A stretch of DNA of 59,616 bases. Source: Oscillospiraceae bacterium (GTDB taxonomy: Bacteria > Bacillota > Clostridia > Oscillospirales > Oscillospiraceae). The stretch's first letter is position 1; each line of letters opens with the position of its first letter. Location of the stretch: NCBI GenBank assembly GCA_015067885.1, contig SVLO01000011.1, forward strand, positions 1-59,616, given 5' to 3'. The notes beneath the pieces were generated by a model, which was not told the DNA's origin, made no database searches, and was given only the letters and a program-made list of their open reading frames with translations. This document shows, piece by piece, positions 9,584 through 18,450 of this stretch. The position numbers were made by a program, and so were the translations under genes.

Positions 9584-10378
9584 TTAATTGTGGGATGTGC
9601 CGATACGCAAATGGTCCTTTCTGTACTCGCTGGGGGAGAGTCCTATGCTTTTGGAGAAAAACCTTGAAAAATCCAGCACATTTTCAAAGCCGACGGTGCG
9701 GGCGATTTCGCCGATACTGCAAGTGGTACGCTCCAACATGGCTTTGGCTCGGTTCAGGCGGATATCGCAAATATATTTTTTTGGTGAAACCCCTGTGTGC
9801 TCAACGAAAAGATTGTACAGATACCGATCGCTGATGTTCAGCGCCTCAGCCACCTCCGTCACCGTGATTTTTCGCTGGTAATTCATCTTGATGAACACCT
9901 CTGCGGCACTGATGTACGGGTTTTTCTTCTCCGGCTCTCTTGCGTGGTGGGACATCAGCAGATAGAAGTAACCCAGCAGTTTCGTGCCGCTGACGTTCTC
10001 CGGCTCAGAAAAAACCATATCCACAAAGGAGAGCAATTCGCTTTTGAAGGGCACGTCAAAAATTCCGGTTTCGTCTGCGGAAATATAGCGATTGCAAACC
10101 TCTTCCGCACCGTCGCCGGCAAAGCTCACCCAAAAGTACTTCCACGGCTTATCGGCAGAGGAGTGATACTCGTGCAGCTGCTCCGGCTTAATGAGGAAGG
10201 CCTGATGTTCCCGCACCCGATGGGCGTTGAAAAAGCCCTCCCCCTCCAGCACATAATGGATAAGGTAGCCGTCACGGCAGCCTCTGCCCCAATGCGCCTG
10301 TTCGGAGATATCCTCCACACCAAAGCCGCCCACAAACAGCCGCTCGTCCGGGATGTCCATAGCTCTTACGTATCTCAT
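9584..10378 (-). CDS. AraC-family transcriptional regulator
   Basis: The protein has 264 residues from the ATG at 10378, preceded by GAGAGGTGAGG; a GTG at 10393 is a possible earlier start. The N-terminal half is a cupin-like sugar-sensing domain (HYVLEGEGFF, then QAFLIKPEQLHEY). The C-terminal 100 residues form the double helix-turn-helix typical of AraC/XylS proteins: VTEVAEALNISDRYLYNLF, then IGEIARTVGFENVLDFSRFF and the ending GLSPSEYRK. It is transcribed divergently from the GH27 alpha-galactosidase gene across a short gap, so it most likely controls that gene in response to a galactoside. Family assignment is firm; effector and targets are inferred. Confidence 0.9.
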   Translation of the reverse strand: MRYVRAMDIPDERLFVGGFGVEDISEQAHWGRGCRDGYLIHYVLEGEGFFNAHRVREHQAFLIKPEQLHEYHSSADKPWKYFWVSFAGDGAEEVCNRYISADETGIFDVPFKSELLSFVDMVFSEPENVSGTKLLGYFYLLMSHHAREPEKKNPYISAAEVFIKMNYQRKITVTEVAEALNISDRYLYNLFVEHTGVSPKKYICDIRLNRAKAMLERTTCSIGEIARTVGFENVLDFSRFFSKSIGLSPSEYRKDHLRIGTSHN

Positions 10379-10403
10379 ATCCTCACCTCTCACCTATGAT
10401 ATT

Positions 10404-10457
10404 ACCATAAATATGTATGGTTTGTAAATGTTCTTCTCTGCCTGCAAGGCCTATACT
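10404..10457 (+). promoter_or_regulatory. Divergent control region of AraC and GH27 genes
   Basis: An inverted repeat ACCATA-N6-TATGGT lies at 10404-10421. A TATACT -10 box lies at 10452-10457 in the GH27 direction, with only a poor -35 (TGTTCT) 17 bases upstream, as expected for an activator-dependent promoter. Confidence 0.45.
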
Positions 10458-10475
10458 ATTCGATGAGGTGATATT

Positions 10476-11918
10476 ATGAGATATACTGAAATTGCTATCG
10501 CATCCCCGTTTGAGGGAGCGCCCCGCATTAATCTCCCCGCCCTGTACGGTGCATCCCCCAAAAAGCCGATTACACTGCGCATCCCCGTCACCGGCCAGCG
10601 TCCCATCACATACGGCGCAAGCAACCTGCCTGCCGGCCTCACTTTGAACGGTGGGGTCATCACCGGTCAAGTGGACGCAGAAGGATTCTATACCGTCATG
10701 CTGACCGCCGAGAATGCCTTGGGCAAGGCGGAGCAGGAACTCACCTTTGAAATCAAGCAGGATGCCGTTCTTCTCACCCCGCTGATGGGCTTCACCAGTT
10801 GGAATGCCTTTGGCCCTGATGTCACCCAGGAAAAGATGGAAATCGTGGCAAAGCGTATGGTGGATTTGGGCATCACCGAGTACGGCTATAGCTACATCAA
10901 TATTGACTCCGGCTGGCAGGGTCAATATGGCGGCACATTCGATGCCGTTATGCCAAACTACAAGTTCCCCAATATGAAGCGGTTCTGCGATAACATCCAC
11001 ACCTATGGTCTGAAGTGCGGCATCTACTCCGCCCCCACCCTGCGCTGCTGGGGCTGTCCCACGGAGTTTGAATACCTGCCCGGCACCACCTGCGGCGAGC
11101 CGGACATCCTCTTCGGCGATATCAACGGTGGTGTGGGCACCATCCGCAAGGAGAAAAACAATGCTCTGCAGTGGGCAGATTGGGGCTTTGACTACCTGAA
11201 ATACGATTGGGTTCCCACCGACACCTACAATGCCGAGGTGATGCGCCGGGAACTGGTTGCAACCGACCGTGATTTCGGTTTGAGCATTACCACCCGTGCC
11301 CATCCCGACTTCCACAACTACTGGCAGACTTATATCAACAGCTACCGCAACAACGGTGACTCCCACGGCAGCTGGGAAAATCTGCTGGAGATTTACCGCT
11401 CTTATTTCGATTTTGCAACATATATGAGCAAGGGTCATTTCTTCGACCTTGATATGCTGGACATTGGCACCTGCGAGCTGTTCCTCTCCCCCGGGAAAAA
11501 GTCCTCCACCTTCTCCGAGGACGAGCAGATTGTGGCCTTCTCCATGCGCGCATTCCTCTCCTCCCCCATCCAGATCAGCAGCACGCTGGAACACGCCGGC
11601 GAGTTCGAGCTTTCCCTCTACTGTAACGAGGAAATTCTCGCCATCAATCAGGATTGCGGCTTCCACACCGTCAAACCCCACCTAATGTTGGAAAACGGCA
11701 ACCAGCTCGTCCATTGCTTCCGCAAGAAGCTGGCCGACGGCAGCTATGCCTTCGCGTACTTCAACTTGGGCGAAACCACAGAAGATGCAGCCATTTTCCT
11801 GGATGATGCCGCTTCGGTCCGTGACCTGTGGGCGAAGAAGGATCTTGGTGTTATGGACACGATTTCGTTCAAATCCATGCCCCGCACCGTCCGCATCTTC
11901 AAGGTGTCCGCGCCATAA
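10476..11918 (+). CDS. GH27-family alpha-galactosidase
   Basis: A 480-residue glycoside hydrolase that should release terminal alpha-galactose or a related sugar. There is no signal peptide, so it is probably cytoplasmic. Residues 12-98 form a putative Ig-like domain (ITYGASNLPAGLTLNGG). The GH27 barrel begins at PLMGFTSWNAFG. The nucleophile region YLKYDW and the acid/base region FFDLDMLDIG, corresponding to WNDPDML in classical members, are both visible. A short C-terminal beta domain ends the protein. GATGAGGTGAT supplies the ribosome site. Repeat B begins 17 bases after the stop and probably acts as terminator. The altered acid/base motif means specificity could differ (for example a beta-L-arabinopyranoside). 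Confidence 0.85.
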   Translation: MRYTEIAIASPFEGAPRINLPALYGASPKKPITLRIPVTGQRPITYGASNLPAGLTLNGGVITGQVDAEGFYTVMLTAENALGKAEQELTFEIKQDAVLLTPLMGFTSWNAFGPDVTQEKMEIVAKRMVDLGITEYGYSYINIDSGWQGQYGGTFDAVMPNYKFPNMKRFCDNIHTYGLKCGIYSAPTLRCWGCPTEFEYLPGTTCGEPDILFGDINGGVGTIRKEKNNALQWADWGFDYLKYDWVPTDTYNAEVMRRELVATDRDFGLSITTRAHPDFHNYWQTYINSYRNNGDSHGSWENLLEIYRSYFDFATYMSKGHFFDLDMLDIGTCELFLSPGKKSSTFSEDEQIVAFSMRAFLSSPIQISSTLEHAGEFELSLYCNEEILAINQDCGFHTVKPHLMLENGNQLVHCFRKKLADGSYAFAYFNLGETTEDAAIFLDDAASVRDLWAKKDLGVMDTISFKSMPRTVRIFKVSAP

Positions 11919-11935
11919 CCGCGTCGCTCCGCAAA

Positions 11936-12278
11936 CCTCCACCAGCGGTGCGGAAATGGGGGCAAACCCAATCTCCAAGTCCAAAACGCCAAGCCGATGG
12001 AGGGCGAAACAAGAACCAAAAATGTTGCGTGAATGCAAGGTCGTGGGGTACCGCCACCATCCATTCACGCAACATTTTTTCGCTGTAACACAGCTTTTAA
12101 CCTCACCATTCCCCTGCCGCTCCCTCTCCACCCCTCATTCATCCCACTAAAAAGCTTGTTTTGCCCCTTAAAATCAAGAATGGATTTCCTTGCCATCCGC
12201 CCCTCCGGCACCCGGGATAGCCTCCATATCCATATAGGTTTGGGCGTGAGAATGGATGGTTACGGGCCGCCTCCACCA
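11936..12278 (+). repeat. 344-bp intergenic repeat, copy B
   Basis: A 343-bp unit bounded by CCTCCACCA at 11936-11944 and 12270-12278. It has a perfect 18-bp hairpin: AAAAATGTTGCGTGAATG at 12018-12035 pairs with 12062-12079, followed by T's. The downstream half is highly similar to copies C, D and E. The right boundary is embedded in the CGTGAGAATGGATGG inverted repeat. It lies directly after the GH27 stop codon. Confidence 0.85.
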
Positions 12279-12309
12279 TTCATTCTCACGTCCGGTGAGA
12301 AATAACAAG

Positions 12310-12530
12310 AATACGCCTCATGGTCAACCTTTGCTGGCCATGAGGCGTATTTGTTTGTGATACCCAGTATCGGCATAAAAGGCAAACTTTTTGGTTTTTC
12401 GTAAAATTCCAAAGTTGCTCCTGTCCAGTATCGACTGGCTATATCAGCCACGGCAACCTTTTCCCGACGTTCGGCATAAAACACCGCTTCCCCGAAGCTA
12501 ATACCCCATTTTAGCCATGCTTTCCTACCC
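12310..12530 (+). repeat. Hairpin module, type II, next to repeat B
   Basis: The stem AATACGCCTCATGG (12310-12323) pairs with CCATGAGGCGTATT (12338-12351). It continues with a CCAGTATCGACTGG inverted repeat and TTTTCCCGACGTTCGGCATAAAA. It differs from the type I stem at four positions on each arm, all compensated. Confidence 0.75.
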
Positions 12531-12563
12531 ATCTTGCAAAAGGCCTTTTGACATTCCGCTTAC

Positions 12564-12592
12564 TTGACAGCGCCCCCTCGGTATGCTAACAT
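12564..12592 (+). promoter_or_regulatory. Promoter of the deoC operon
   Basis: A consensus TTGACA at 12564-12569 and TAACAT at 12587-12592 are separated by exactly 17 bases, a strong housekeeping-sigma promoter upstream of deoC. Confidence 0.8.
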
Positions 12593-12621
12593 ATATTTAT
12601 CCCTAAAGAATAAATATATAA
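12591..12621 (+). promoter_or_regulatory. Probable IclR operator at the deoC promoter
   Basis: A perfect 10-bp inverted repeat, ATATATTTAT (12591-12600) and ATAAATATAT (12610-12619), starts at the -10 box. The 12-mer ATAAATATATAA (12610-12621) recurs just downstream of the -10 box of the IclR gene at 17758-17769. Binding there would block RNA polymerase, so repression is the likely mode. Confidence 0.6.
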
Positions 12622-12639
12622 CAAGAGGAGACGGTTTAT

Positions 12640-13305
12640 ATGAATACGTTCGCAAAAATCTTTGACCACACAATCCTCGCGGCAGCTACGACACCGGAAC
12701 AACTCAAAAAGGTCTGCGACGACGCAAACGCCTACGGTTTCTGCTCGGTAGCGGTCAACACCGGAATGGTAAAACTGTGTGCAGAATACCTAAAAGGCAG
12801 CGACGTACGCGTAGACGCCGCCGTTGGCTTCCCCCTTGGCATCACCACGGTAGAGTGCAAATTGTTTGAAGCCGAGGAAGCGATCAAAAACGGTGCCGGC
12901 GAGGTGGACTACGTGATCAATGTCGGCCGTCTCAAATGCGGGGATACGGCGTATATCCGTGACGAGATGACGCGCATGGTTGCTCTATGCCGCAAATACG
13001 GCGTTATTTGCAAGGTGATTTTCGAAAACTGCTATCTGACCGATGACGAAAAGCGCACGATGTGTCAGATCGCCCATGAAGTGAAGCCCGATTTTATCAA
13101 GACTTCTACCGGCTTCGGAACCGGCTCCGCAACCGTGGAGGATGTCCGTTTGATGAAGGAATCCGTTGGCAATGACGTAAAGGTCAAAGCCGCCGGCGGA
13201 GTCAAGACGCTGGAAGCCGCGCAGGCCATGCTGCAGGCGGGCGCCGATCGCATCGGTTGCTCTGCCAGCGTTGCGATCATGCAGGAGTATAACCAGCAAT
13301 CCTGA
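12640..13305 (+). CDS. deoC: Deoxyribose-phosphate aldolase (DeoC family)
   Basis: A 221-residue class I aldolase that cleaves 2-deoxy-D-ribose 5-phosphate to glyceraldehyde 3-phosphate and acetaldehyde, or a related substrate. Family hallmarks are DHTIL at the N-terminus, VDYVINVG, the Schiff-base lysine in FIKTSTGFG and KAAGGVKT. Length matches the bacterial family. It is first in a four-gene operon with a zinc-type dehydrogenase, an FGGY kinase and an SMP-30 lactonase. That partner set is not the usual nucleoside-salvage context, so the true substrate may be another phosphorylated deoxysugar. AAGAGGAG lies upstream of the ATG. Confidence 0.92.
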   Translation: MNTFAKIFDHTILAAATTPEQLKKVCDDANAYGFCSVAVNTGMVKLCAEYLKGSDVRVDAAVGFPLGITTVECKLFEAEEAIKNGAGEVDYVINVGRLKCGDTAYIRDEMTRMVALCRKYGVICKVIFENCYLTDDEKRTMCQIAHEVKPDFIKTSTGFGTGSATVEDVRLMKESVGNDVKVKAAGGVKTLEAAQAMLQAGADRIGCSASVAIMQEYNQQS

Positions 13306-13330
13306 TACTTAAAAATTGGAGGAAATGGTC

Positions 13331-14359
13331 ATGAAAAGCTACGTAGTATTTGAAGACGGAACCAAAAAGATCGTCGACGGTATGCCCATGCCCAGCATCG
13401 GAGACTACGATGCCCTTGTCAAAATCGAAAGCTGCGGTGTATGTAACGGTACTGATTCCAAAATCATTCACGGCAAATTCAAAGGAATTGAGAACTATCC
13501 CGTTGTTCTCGGTCACGAAGGCGTCGGCCGCGTGGTAGAGATCGGCGCAAAGGTCAAAAACTACAAAAAGGGCGATTTGGTGTTGATGCCCTACTGGTCC
13601 GATGTACCCGAAGGCTACAGCAGCGGTTGGGGTACATACTCCGAATACAACATCGTCACAGATGCCTACGCGCAGGAAGCCGACGGCATCATTCCCGCAG
13701 AGTTTTCCTACGGTCAGTGCAAGCTGCCCAATGATTTCAATCCGGTCAGTTCCGCTATGATCATCACGTTCCGTGAAGTGCTGTCTACCATGCGCCGTTT
13801 CGGCATGGAACCCAACAGGAGCCTTGTGGTCTTGGGTCTGGGCCCGGTAGGTCTTGCCTTTATCCAGTTTGCAAAGCTCAGCGGCATGGGTCCCATTATT
13901 GCTATCGGCAGATCCGAAGAAAAGTTGAATCTGGCGAAAAAGTTCGGCGCAGACTACGTCATCAACAACCGCAGCGAAGATGTGGTGTCTGCTGTCAGGA
14001 CAATCCTGCCGGAGGGCGTCGATTTTGCTTTGGATGCCGTGGGTGTTAACAGCTTTATCAACACCGCGCTGGAGATCATCAAACCCGATGCAAAGATTTG
14101 TGTGTACGGCATCTCCGAAGAAATGGCCCAACTGGTAGACTGGAGCAAGTGTCCGTACAACTGGACGCTTCACTTCCACCAGTTCCCCTCCAAAAAGGCA
14201 GAGGCAGAGGCCCACGCGCAGGTGGTAAGCTGGATTCAGGCCGGTATCCTGAACCCCAATGACTACATCTCCCACGTTTTTGATTTCCAGGACATCGACA
14301 AAGCGTTTGAGAAAATTGAAAACCACGAGCCGACAATGAAAATGGTTATCAAATTCTGA
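13331..14359 (+). CDS. MDR-family zinc-type alcohol/polyol dehydrogenase
   Basis: A 342-residue medium-chain dehydrogenase from the ATG at 13331, chosen because TTGGAGGAAA lies seven bases upstream; an ATG at 13316 lacks such a site. The catalytic zinc region CGVCNGTDSK and GHEGVGRVVEIG are present, and LGLGPVGLAFIQFAK starts the NAD(P)-binding fold. The four-cysteine structural-zinc loop of classical alcohol dehydrogenases is absent. It probably oxidises a sugar or sugar alcohol, feeding either the kinase or the lactonase of the same operon. The gap to deoC is 25 bases and to the kinase 13, so these genes are cotranscribed. Confidence 0.85.
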   Translation: MKSYVVFEDGTKKIVDGMPMPSIGDYDALVKIESCGVCNGTDSKIIHGKFKGIENYPVVLGHEGVGRVVEIGAKVKNYKKGDLVLMPYWSDVPEGYSSGWGTYSEYNIVTDAYAQEADGIIPAEFSYGQCKLPNDFNPVSSAMIITFREVLSTMRRFGMEPNRSLVVLGLGPVGLAFIQFAKLSGMGPIIAIGRSEEKLNLAKKFGADYVINNRSEDVVSAVRTILPEGVDFALDAVGVNSFINTALEIIKPDAKICVYGISEEMAQLVDWSKCPYNWTLHFHQFPSKKAEAEAHAQVVSWIQAGILNPNDYISHVFDFQDIDKAFEKIENHEPTMKMVIKF

Positions 14360-14372
14360 TAGGTGATACGGT

Positions 14373-15908
14373 ATGGCAACTTACTTACTTGCACACGATC
14401 TTGGCACCTCCGGCAACAAGGCGACCCTCTATTCATCCGACGGAGCGCTCATAAAAAATGTTACTCACAGTTATCCGTTGCACACATTCAACGGCAATTG
14501 CGCCGAGCAGAACCCCCTTGACTGGTGGCAGGCCGTATGTAATTCCACAAAGGAACTGGTTGCGGATATAAACCCTGCAGATATTGCCGCGATCTCGTTC
14601 AGCGGACAGATGATGGGCTGTGTATGCGTTGACAAAAGCGGAGACCCGGTGCGTGATGCGCTCATATGGGCAGATATGCGCTCTACCGAGCAGGAAGCCG
14701 TCATTCGTGCGCAGATGCCTGTGCAGGATTTTTACCACATTACCGGACATCGTCCCAGTCCGTCTTACAGCGCGACCAAGCTTATGTGGGTGCGGGAGCA
14801 CGAACCTGAAAACTACAAAAACACATACAAAATGCTCAACGCCAAGGATTTTATTATCCTGAAGCTGACGGGCAGATTTGTCACAGAGCCCTCCGACGCG
14901 TCATCCACCTGCCTCATGGAGCTGGATACCCAAACGTGGTCTGAGGATATGCTGTCCCTGTGCGGCATCCAAAAGGACAAGATGCCCGAAATAATAAGCT
15001 CCGTCGCGGTTGCAGGCAACGTCACCGAGGAGGCGGCGCGCATGTGCGGTCTGCTTGCAGGAACACCCGTTGTCTGCGGCGGAGGTGACGGTGTTTGCGC
15101 CGCCGTAGGTACCGGAGCCGTGGTGGAGAACCGCGCAAATCTCTGTCTGGGTACTTCGTCCTGGATCTCCTATGCATCGAAAACGGCAGTTTATGACGAG
15201 GAAATGCAGATTTTCAATTTCGCCCACATTGTCCCCGGGTACATTATGCCTTGCGGCACCATGCAGACGGGCGGCGGTTCTTTAAGTTGGGCATACGAAC
15301 AGCTGGCCACGTTCGCCAAAAACAAAAACACCATAGACAAGCCCGCCACATACAAAGCCATCTGCGACGCAGTAGAACGATCCCCCGTCGGAGCGAAAGG
15401 ACTGGTGTATCTCCCCTATCTGATGGGCGAGCGCAGTCCCCGCTGGAATGCCGAAGCCAAGGGTGCGTTTGTCGGTCTTACCATGGATCACACCACGGGT
15501 GATATGTTCCGTGCGGTGATGGAGGGCGTGGCCATGAACCTTTCCATTATTCTCGAGACTTACCGCAAAAGCGGCGCAGCAATTGATCGTCTGGTCGCCA
15601 TCGGCGGTGGCGTCCGCAATGAAATTTGGCGTCAAATCCTCGCCGACGTATTGGGCGTCCATATGGATGTGCCCAACTACCTTGAGGAGGCCACCTCAAT
15701 GGGTGCCGCAATCACGGCAGGTGTCGGCGCAGGTGTGTTCCGGGACTTTAACGTCATCGAAAAATTCCTGCACAACGAGTACGCTTACAGCCCCGATCTC
15801 ACCAAAAAAGACCGCTACGATGAGCTGAAGGCGATATTTGATGAATGTTATCAGCAGCTGGTGCACATCGACTCGAAGCTTCACAGTTTTGCGCAGAAAA
15901 GAACATAA
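14373..15908 (+). CDS. FGGY-family carbohydrate kinase (xylulokinase-like)
   Basis: A 511-residue ATP-dependent sugar kinase. The N-terminal phosphate-binding segment AHDLGTSGNKATLY, the SGQMMGCVCVD segment, DALIWADMRS and the C-terminal LVAIGGGVRNEIWRQILAD are typical of FGGY kinases and closest in look to xylulokinases. The length is normal. In this operon it would phosphorylate the sugar later cut by the DeoC-type aldolase. AGGTGATACGGT precedes the ATG, and the SMP-30 gene follows after 12 bases. Substrate cannot be read from sequence. Confidence 0.88.
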   Translation: MATYLLAHDLGTSGNKATLYSSDGALIKNVTHSYPLHTFNGNCAEQNPLDWWQAVCNSTKELVADINPADIAAISFSGQMMGCVCVDKSGDPVRDALIWADMRSTEQEAVIRAQMPVQDFYHITGHRPSPSYSATKLMWVREHEPENYKNTYKMLNAKDFIILKLTGRFVTEPSDASSTCLMELDTQTWSEDMLSLCGIQKDKMPEIISSVAVAGNVTEEAARMCGLLAGTPVVCGGGDGVCAAVGTGAVVENRANLCLGTSSWISYASKTAVYDEEMQIFNFAHIVPGYIMPCGTMQTGGGSLSWAYEQLATFAKNKNTIDKPATYKAICDAVERSPVGAKGLVYLPYLMGERSPRWNAEAKGAFVGLTMDHTTGDMFRAVMEGVAMNLSIILETYRKSGAAIDRLVAIGGGVRNEIWRQILADVLGVHMDVPNYLEEATSMGAAITAGVGAGVFRDFNVIEKFLHNEYAYSPDLTKKDRYDELKAIFDECYQQLVHIDSKLHSFAQKRT

Positions 15909-15920
15909 GGAGAGATACAC

Positions 15921-16907
15921 ATGAAAAAATCAACTCTGTTTACGTTGCTCCCGGACTACGTCAGCACCCCTGATGCCATGACAATTGACTCCAAAGGAAG
16001 ACTGATCCTTTCCTGCCCCAATTACGCCATCCCCTCTATGCCCGGACTCATTGTTCGCATAGACAAAGAGGGCAACATCGAAAAGTGGTTTGAAGTTCCC
16101 GTCCACGAAGAAACCGGAGTTGCCCGTCCCATGGGAATCGAATTCGGACCGGATGGTGACCTTTACATCTGTGATAACCAAGGCTGGTCTGGAGAGCCCA
16201 ACCTCGTCCGCAAGGGCCGGATCCTGCGTATCCGTGCGGCCGAGGACGGCACGATTGAAAAATGCACGGTTGTCGTGCGGAATCTGGAGCATCCCAATGG
16301 CATCCGTATTCGCGACGGCTTCCTCTACTTCACGCACAGCACGATGGAGCTAGTCAAGCACCCCTCCGGCAAACTGCTGAGCTGTGTTTACAGATTCCCG
16401 CTGGATGCCGAGAACATTGAAGTCACCAACACCCTTGCAGACGAGAACATTTTCGCCACGTTCCTGACCGAAAATCCCGATGACCAGTACGGCGTGGACG
16501 GAATCGTGTTTGACAAAAACGGAGACCTGCTCGTCGGAAACTTTGGTGACGGCGCAGTCTACAGAATTAAGATGAACCCCGACGGCTCCGTGAAGTCGAA
16601 CGAGGTATGGGCCAAGGACGAGAAAGAACTCGTCAGCACGGACGGCATGATCATGGACGATGACGGCAACCTCTATATCGCGGATTTCTGCGCAAATGCC
16701 ATTGTCAAAGTAACTCCCGACGGAACGTGTAAGCGGCTGGCTCAAAGTCCGGATTGCACTGGTTTCGACGGCGGACTGGACGAGCCGGGCGAACCCATTA
16801 TCTGGAACGGAAAGCTGATTGTATCCTGCTTTGACACGGTAACCAGCGATATCGTTGTCAATACGGCACACGAGCTTCCCGCAACGCTGGCTCAAATCGA
16901 ACTGTAA
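15921..16907 (+). CDS. SMP-30/gluconolactonase-family protein
   Basis: A 328-residue six-bladed propeller of the SMP-30/gluconolactonase/LRE family, with repeated DGDLYICDN, DKNGDLLVGNFGDG and DDDGNLYIADF motifs. Members hydrolyse aldonolactones using a bound divalent metal. There is no signal peptide, so it is cytoplasmic. As last gene of the deoC operon it suggests that the dehydrogenase makes a lactone which is opened here. TAAGGAGAG provides the ribosome site and overlaps the kinase stop. Confidence 0.85.
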   Translation: MKKSTLFTLLPDYVSTPDAMTIDSKGRLILSCPNYAIPSMPGLIVRIDKEGNIEKWFEVPVHEETGVARPMGIEFGPDGDLYICDNQGWSGEPNLVRKGRILRIRAAEDGTIEKCTVVVRNLEHPNGIRIRDGFLYFTHSTMELVKHPSGKLLSCVYRFPLDAENIEVTNTLADENIFATFLTENPDDQYGVDGIVFDKNGDLLVGNFGDGAVYRIKMNPDGSVKSNEVWAKDEKELVSTDGMIMDDDGNLYIADFCANAIVKVTPDGTCKRLAQSPDCTGFDGGLDEPGEPIIWNGKLIVSCFDTVTSDIVVNTAHELPATLAQIEL

Positions 16908-16911
16908 ACAT

Positions 16912-16950
16912 AGTAAACCGCCCTCAGCTGTCAGCTGAGGGCGGTTTACT
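16912..16950. terminator. Bidirectional terminator between the deoC operon and iclR
   Basis: Near-perfect 19-bp arms AGTAAACCGCCCTCAGCTG and its complement are separated by one base. They lie between the convergent stops at 16907 and 16953. Confidence 0.85.
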
Positions 16951-16952
16951 AA

Positions 16953-17717
16953 TCACTCTTTATGTCCGCAGCAACGGGATATCTCCCGTGCGGTTTCAAT
17001 CACATCATTCCCGCAGACCTCCAGAATATTATCCGCAGAGGCGTTCACCGTGGACAGCGAGCATCCCATCGCGGCAATCACATGGTCGGAATCATCAAAA
17101 ATCGGTGCGGCAATGCAGATAATACCGTTACCGAACTCTTCACGATCCAGCGCATACCCCTGCTCACGGATCCGATGCAGTTCACTCCGCAGCGCATCGG
17201 CATCCGTAATCGTATTTGCTGTGCGCTGTACGCGGGGCAGCGAGAGATAGTCCTCAACATAAGCATCGGGGGCATACGCCAGCATAACTTTTCCCGGCGC
17301 AGAGCAATAAAGCTCGTACGCCCCACCAAGGGCGCCCGCAATGCGGACATCCTGAACGCTGTCGAAATGCTGAATATAAAGAAGCTTATCTTCCTGCAAA
17401 ATACCAAGGTACGTACTCTCACCATGGCGCTTCCACAGCGCATGGACAAAGGGTGTCGCAACATTATTGATGGAAAGCCGTTCGGCAGCTTTTCGGGTAA
17501 TCTGAAACGGTCGCATCGTGAGCCGGTATTTCTTTTCAGCAGGATCTTCGCAGTATACCCAACCGGCCGCTTCCAGAGAGTTTATGACGCGGAACACCAT
17601 GTTTTTGTTGATGCCCGCAATGCGGCTGATTGCAGAAATCCCCAGCGCCTCATCGGATTCCGCAATTATTTCAATCAATTTAACCGCCCAATCAACGGCA
17701 GGAGCAAAATTTGACAT
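16953..17717 (-). CDS. IclR-family transcriptional regulator of the deoC operon
   Basis: A 254-residue regulator from the ATG at 17717, chosen because GCAAGGAATG lies just upstream. The winged helix-turn-helix is at about residues 5-65 (LGISAISRIAGINKNMVFRV). The C-terminal IclR effector-binding domain includes CSAPGKVMLAYAP, GYALDREEFGNGIICIAAPI and a cysteine in MGCSLS. It is convergent with the deoC operon. Its own promoter and the deoC promoter share an AT-rich operator, so it is likely an autoregulated repressor relieved by a sugar or sugar acid. Confidence 0.9.
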   Translation of the reverse strand: MSNFAPAVDWAVKLIEIIAESDEALGISAISRIAGINKNMVFRVINSLEAAGWVYCEDPAEKKYRLTMRPFQITRKAAERLSINNVATPFVHALWKRHGESTYLGILQEDKLLYIQHFDSVQDVRIAGALGGAYELYCSAPGKVMLAYAPDAYVEDYLSLPRVQRTANTITDADALRSELHRIREQGYALDREEFGNGIICIAAPIFDDSDHVIAAMGCSLSTVNASADNILEVCGNDVIETAREISRCCGHKE

Positions 17718-17757
17718 AGCGACATTCCTTGCTGCGATGCAGCAGCGCACTCCTTCA

Positions 17758-17801
17758 TTATATATTTATAACATTGTATTGTGGACCGCCATAAATGTCA
17801 A
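17758..17801 (-). promoter_or_regulatory. Promoter and operator of the IclR gene
   Basis: On the minus strand TTGACA (17796-17801) and TACAAT (17773-17778) are 17 bases apart. Directly downstream is ATAAATATATAA (17758-17769), the same 12-mer as at the deoC promoter, in the same position after the -10 box. Confidence 0.7.
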
Positions 17802-17851
17802 GAGAATCGATCCGAATATCCACTTCAGGCAAGAGTCCTCCATACAAACAC

Positions 17852-18196
17852 CCTCCACCAACGGTGCGGAAACCTTGCTCTCGGCGTTTCTCCAACCCCG
17901 AAACACCAAGCCGATGGACGGCGAAACCGAGTCTAAAAAATGTTGCCTGAATGAAAGGTCGTGCGGTACCTCGACCATCCATTCGCGCAACATTTTTTCG
18001 CTGTAACACAGCTTTTAACCTCACGACTCCCCCGCCGCTCCCTCTCCACCCCTCATTCATCCCACTAAAAAGCTTGTTTTGCCCCTTAAAATCAAGAATG
18101 GATTTCCTTGCCATCCGCCCCTCCGGCACCCGGGATAGCCTCCATATCCATATAGGTTTAGGCGTGAGAATGGAGGGTCACGCGCCGCCTCCACCA
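17852..18196 (+). repeat. 344-bp intergenic repeat, copy C
   Basis: A 345-bp unit bounded by CCTCCACCA at 17852-17860 and 18188-18196. The main hairpin is AAAAAATGTTGCCTGAATG (17935-17953) with right arm 17980-17998. This is the only copy not directly after a stop codon: it lies upstream of the IclR promoter and is followed by a hairpin module and a broken recombinase. Confidence 0.85.
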
Positions 18197-18227
18197 TTCA
18201 TTCTCACGTCACGTGGAAAATTACAGA

Positions 18228-18450
18228 AATACGCCTCATGGTTAACCTTTGCTGGCCATGAGGCGTATTTGTTTGTGATAGGCAGTATCGGCATAAAATG
18301 CAAACTTTTTGAGTTTGCGCAAACTTACAAAGTTGCTCCTGCCCAGCATCGACTGGCTATATCGGGTCCAACAACCTTTTCCCGACCTTCGGCATAAAAG
18401 GCCGGTTAGCGGAAGGTAACGAGCATTTCGGGCAGCCTTTCCTTGCTATA
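18228..18450 (+). repeat. Hairpin module, type II, upstream of the recombinase
   Basis: The stem AATACGCCTCATGG (18228-18241) pairs with CCATGAGGCGTATT (18256-18269). It is followed by CATCGACTGGCTATATC and TTTTCCCGACCTTCGGCATAAAA. It is the closest relative of the module at 12310 and is in direct orientation with the type I module at 19897, so the two bracket the recombinase. Confidence 0.7.
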
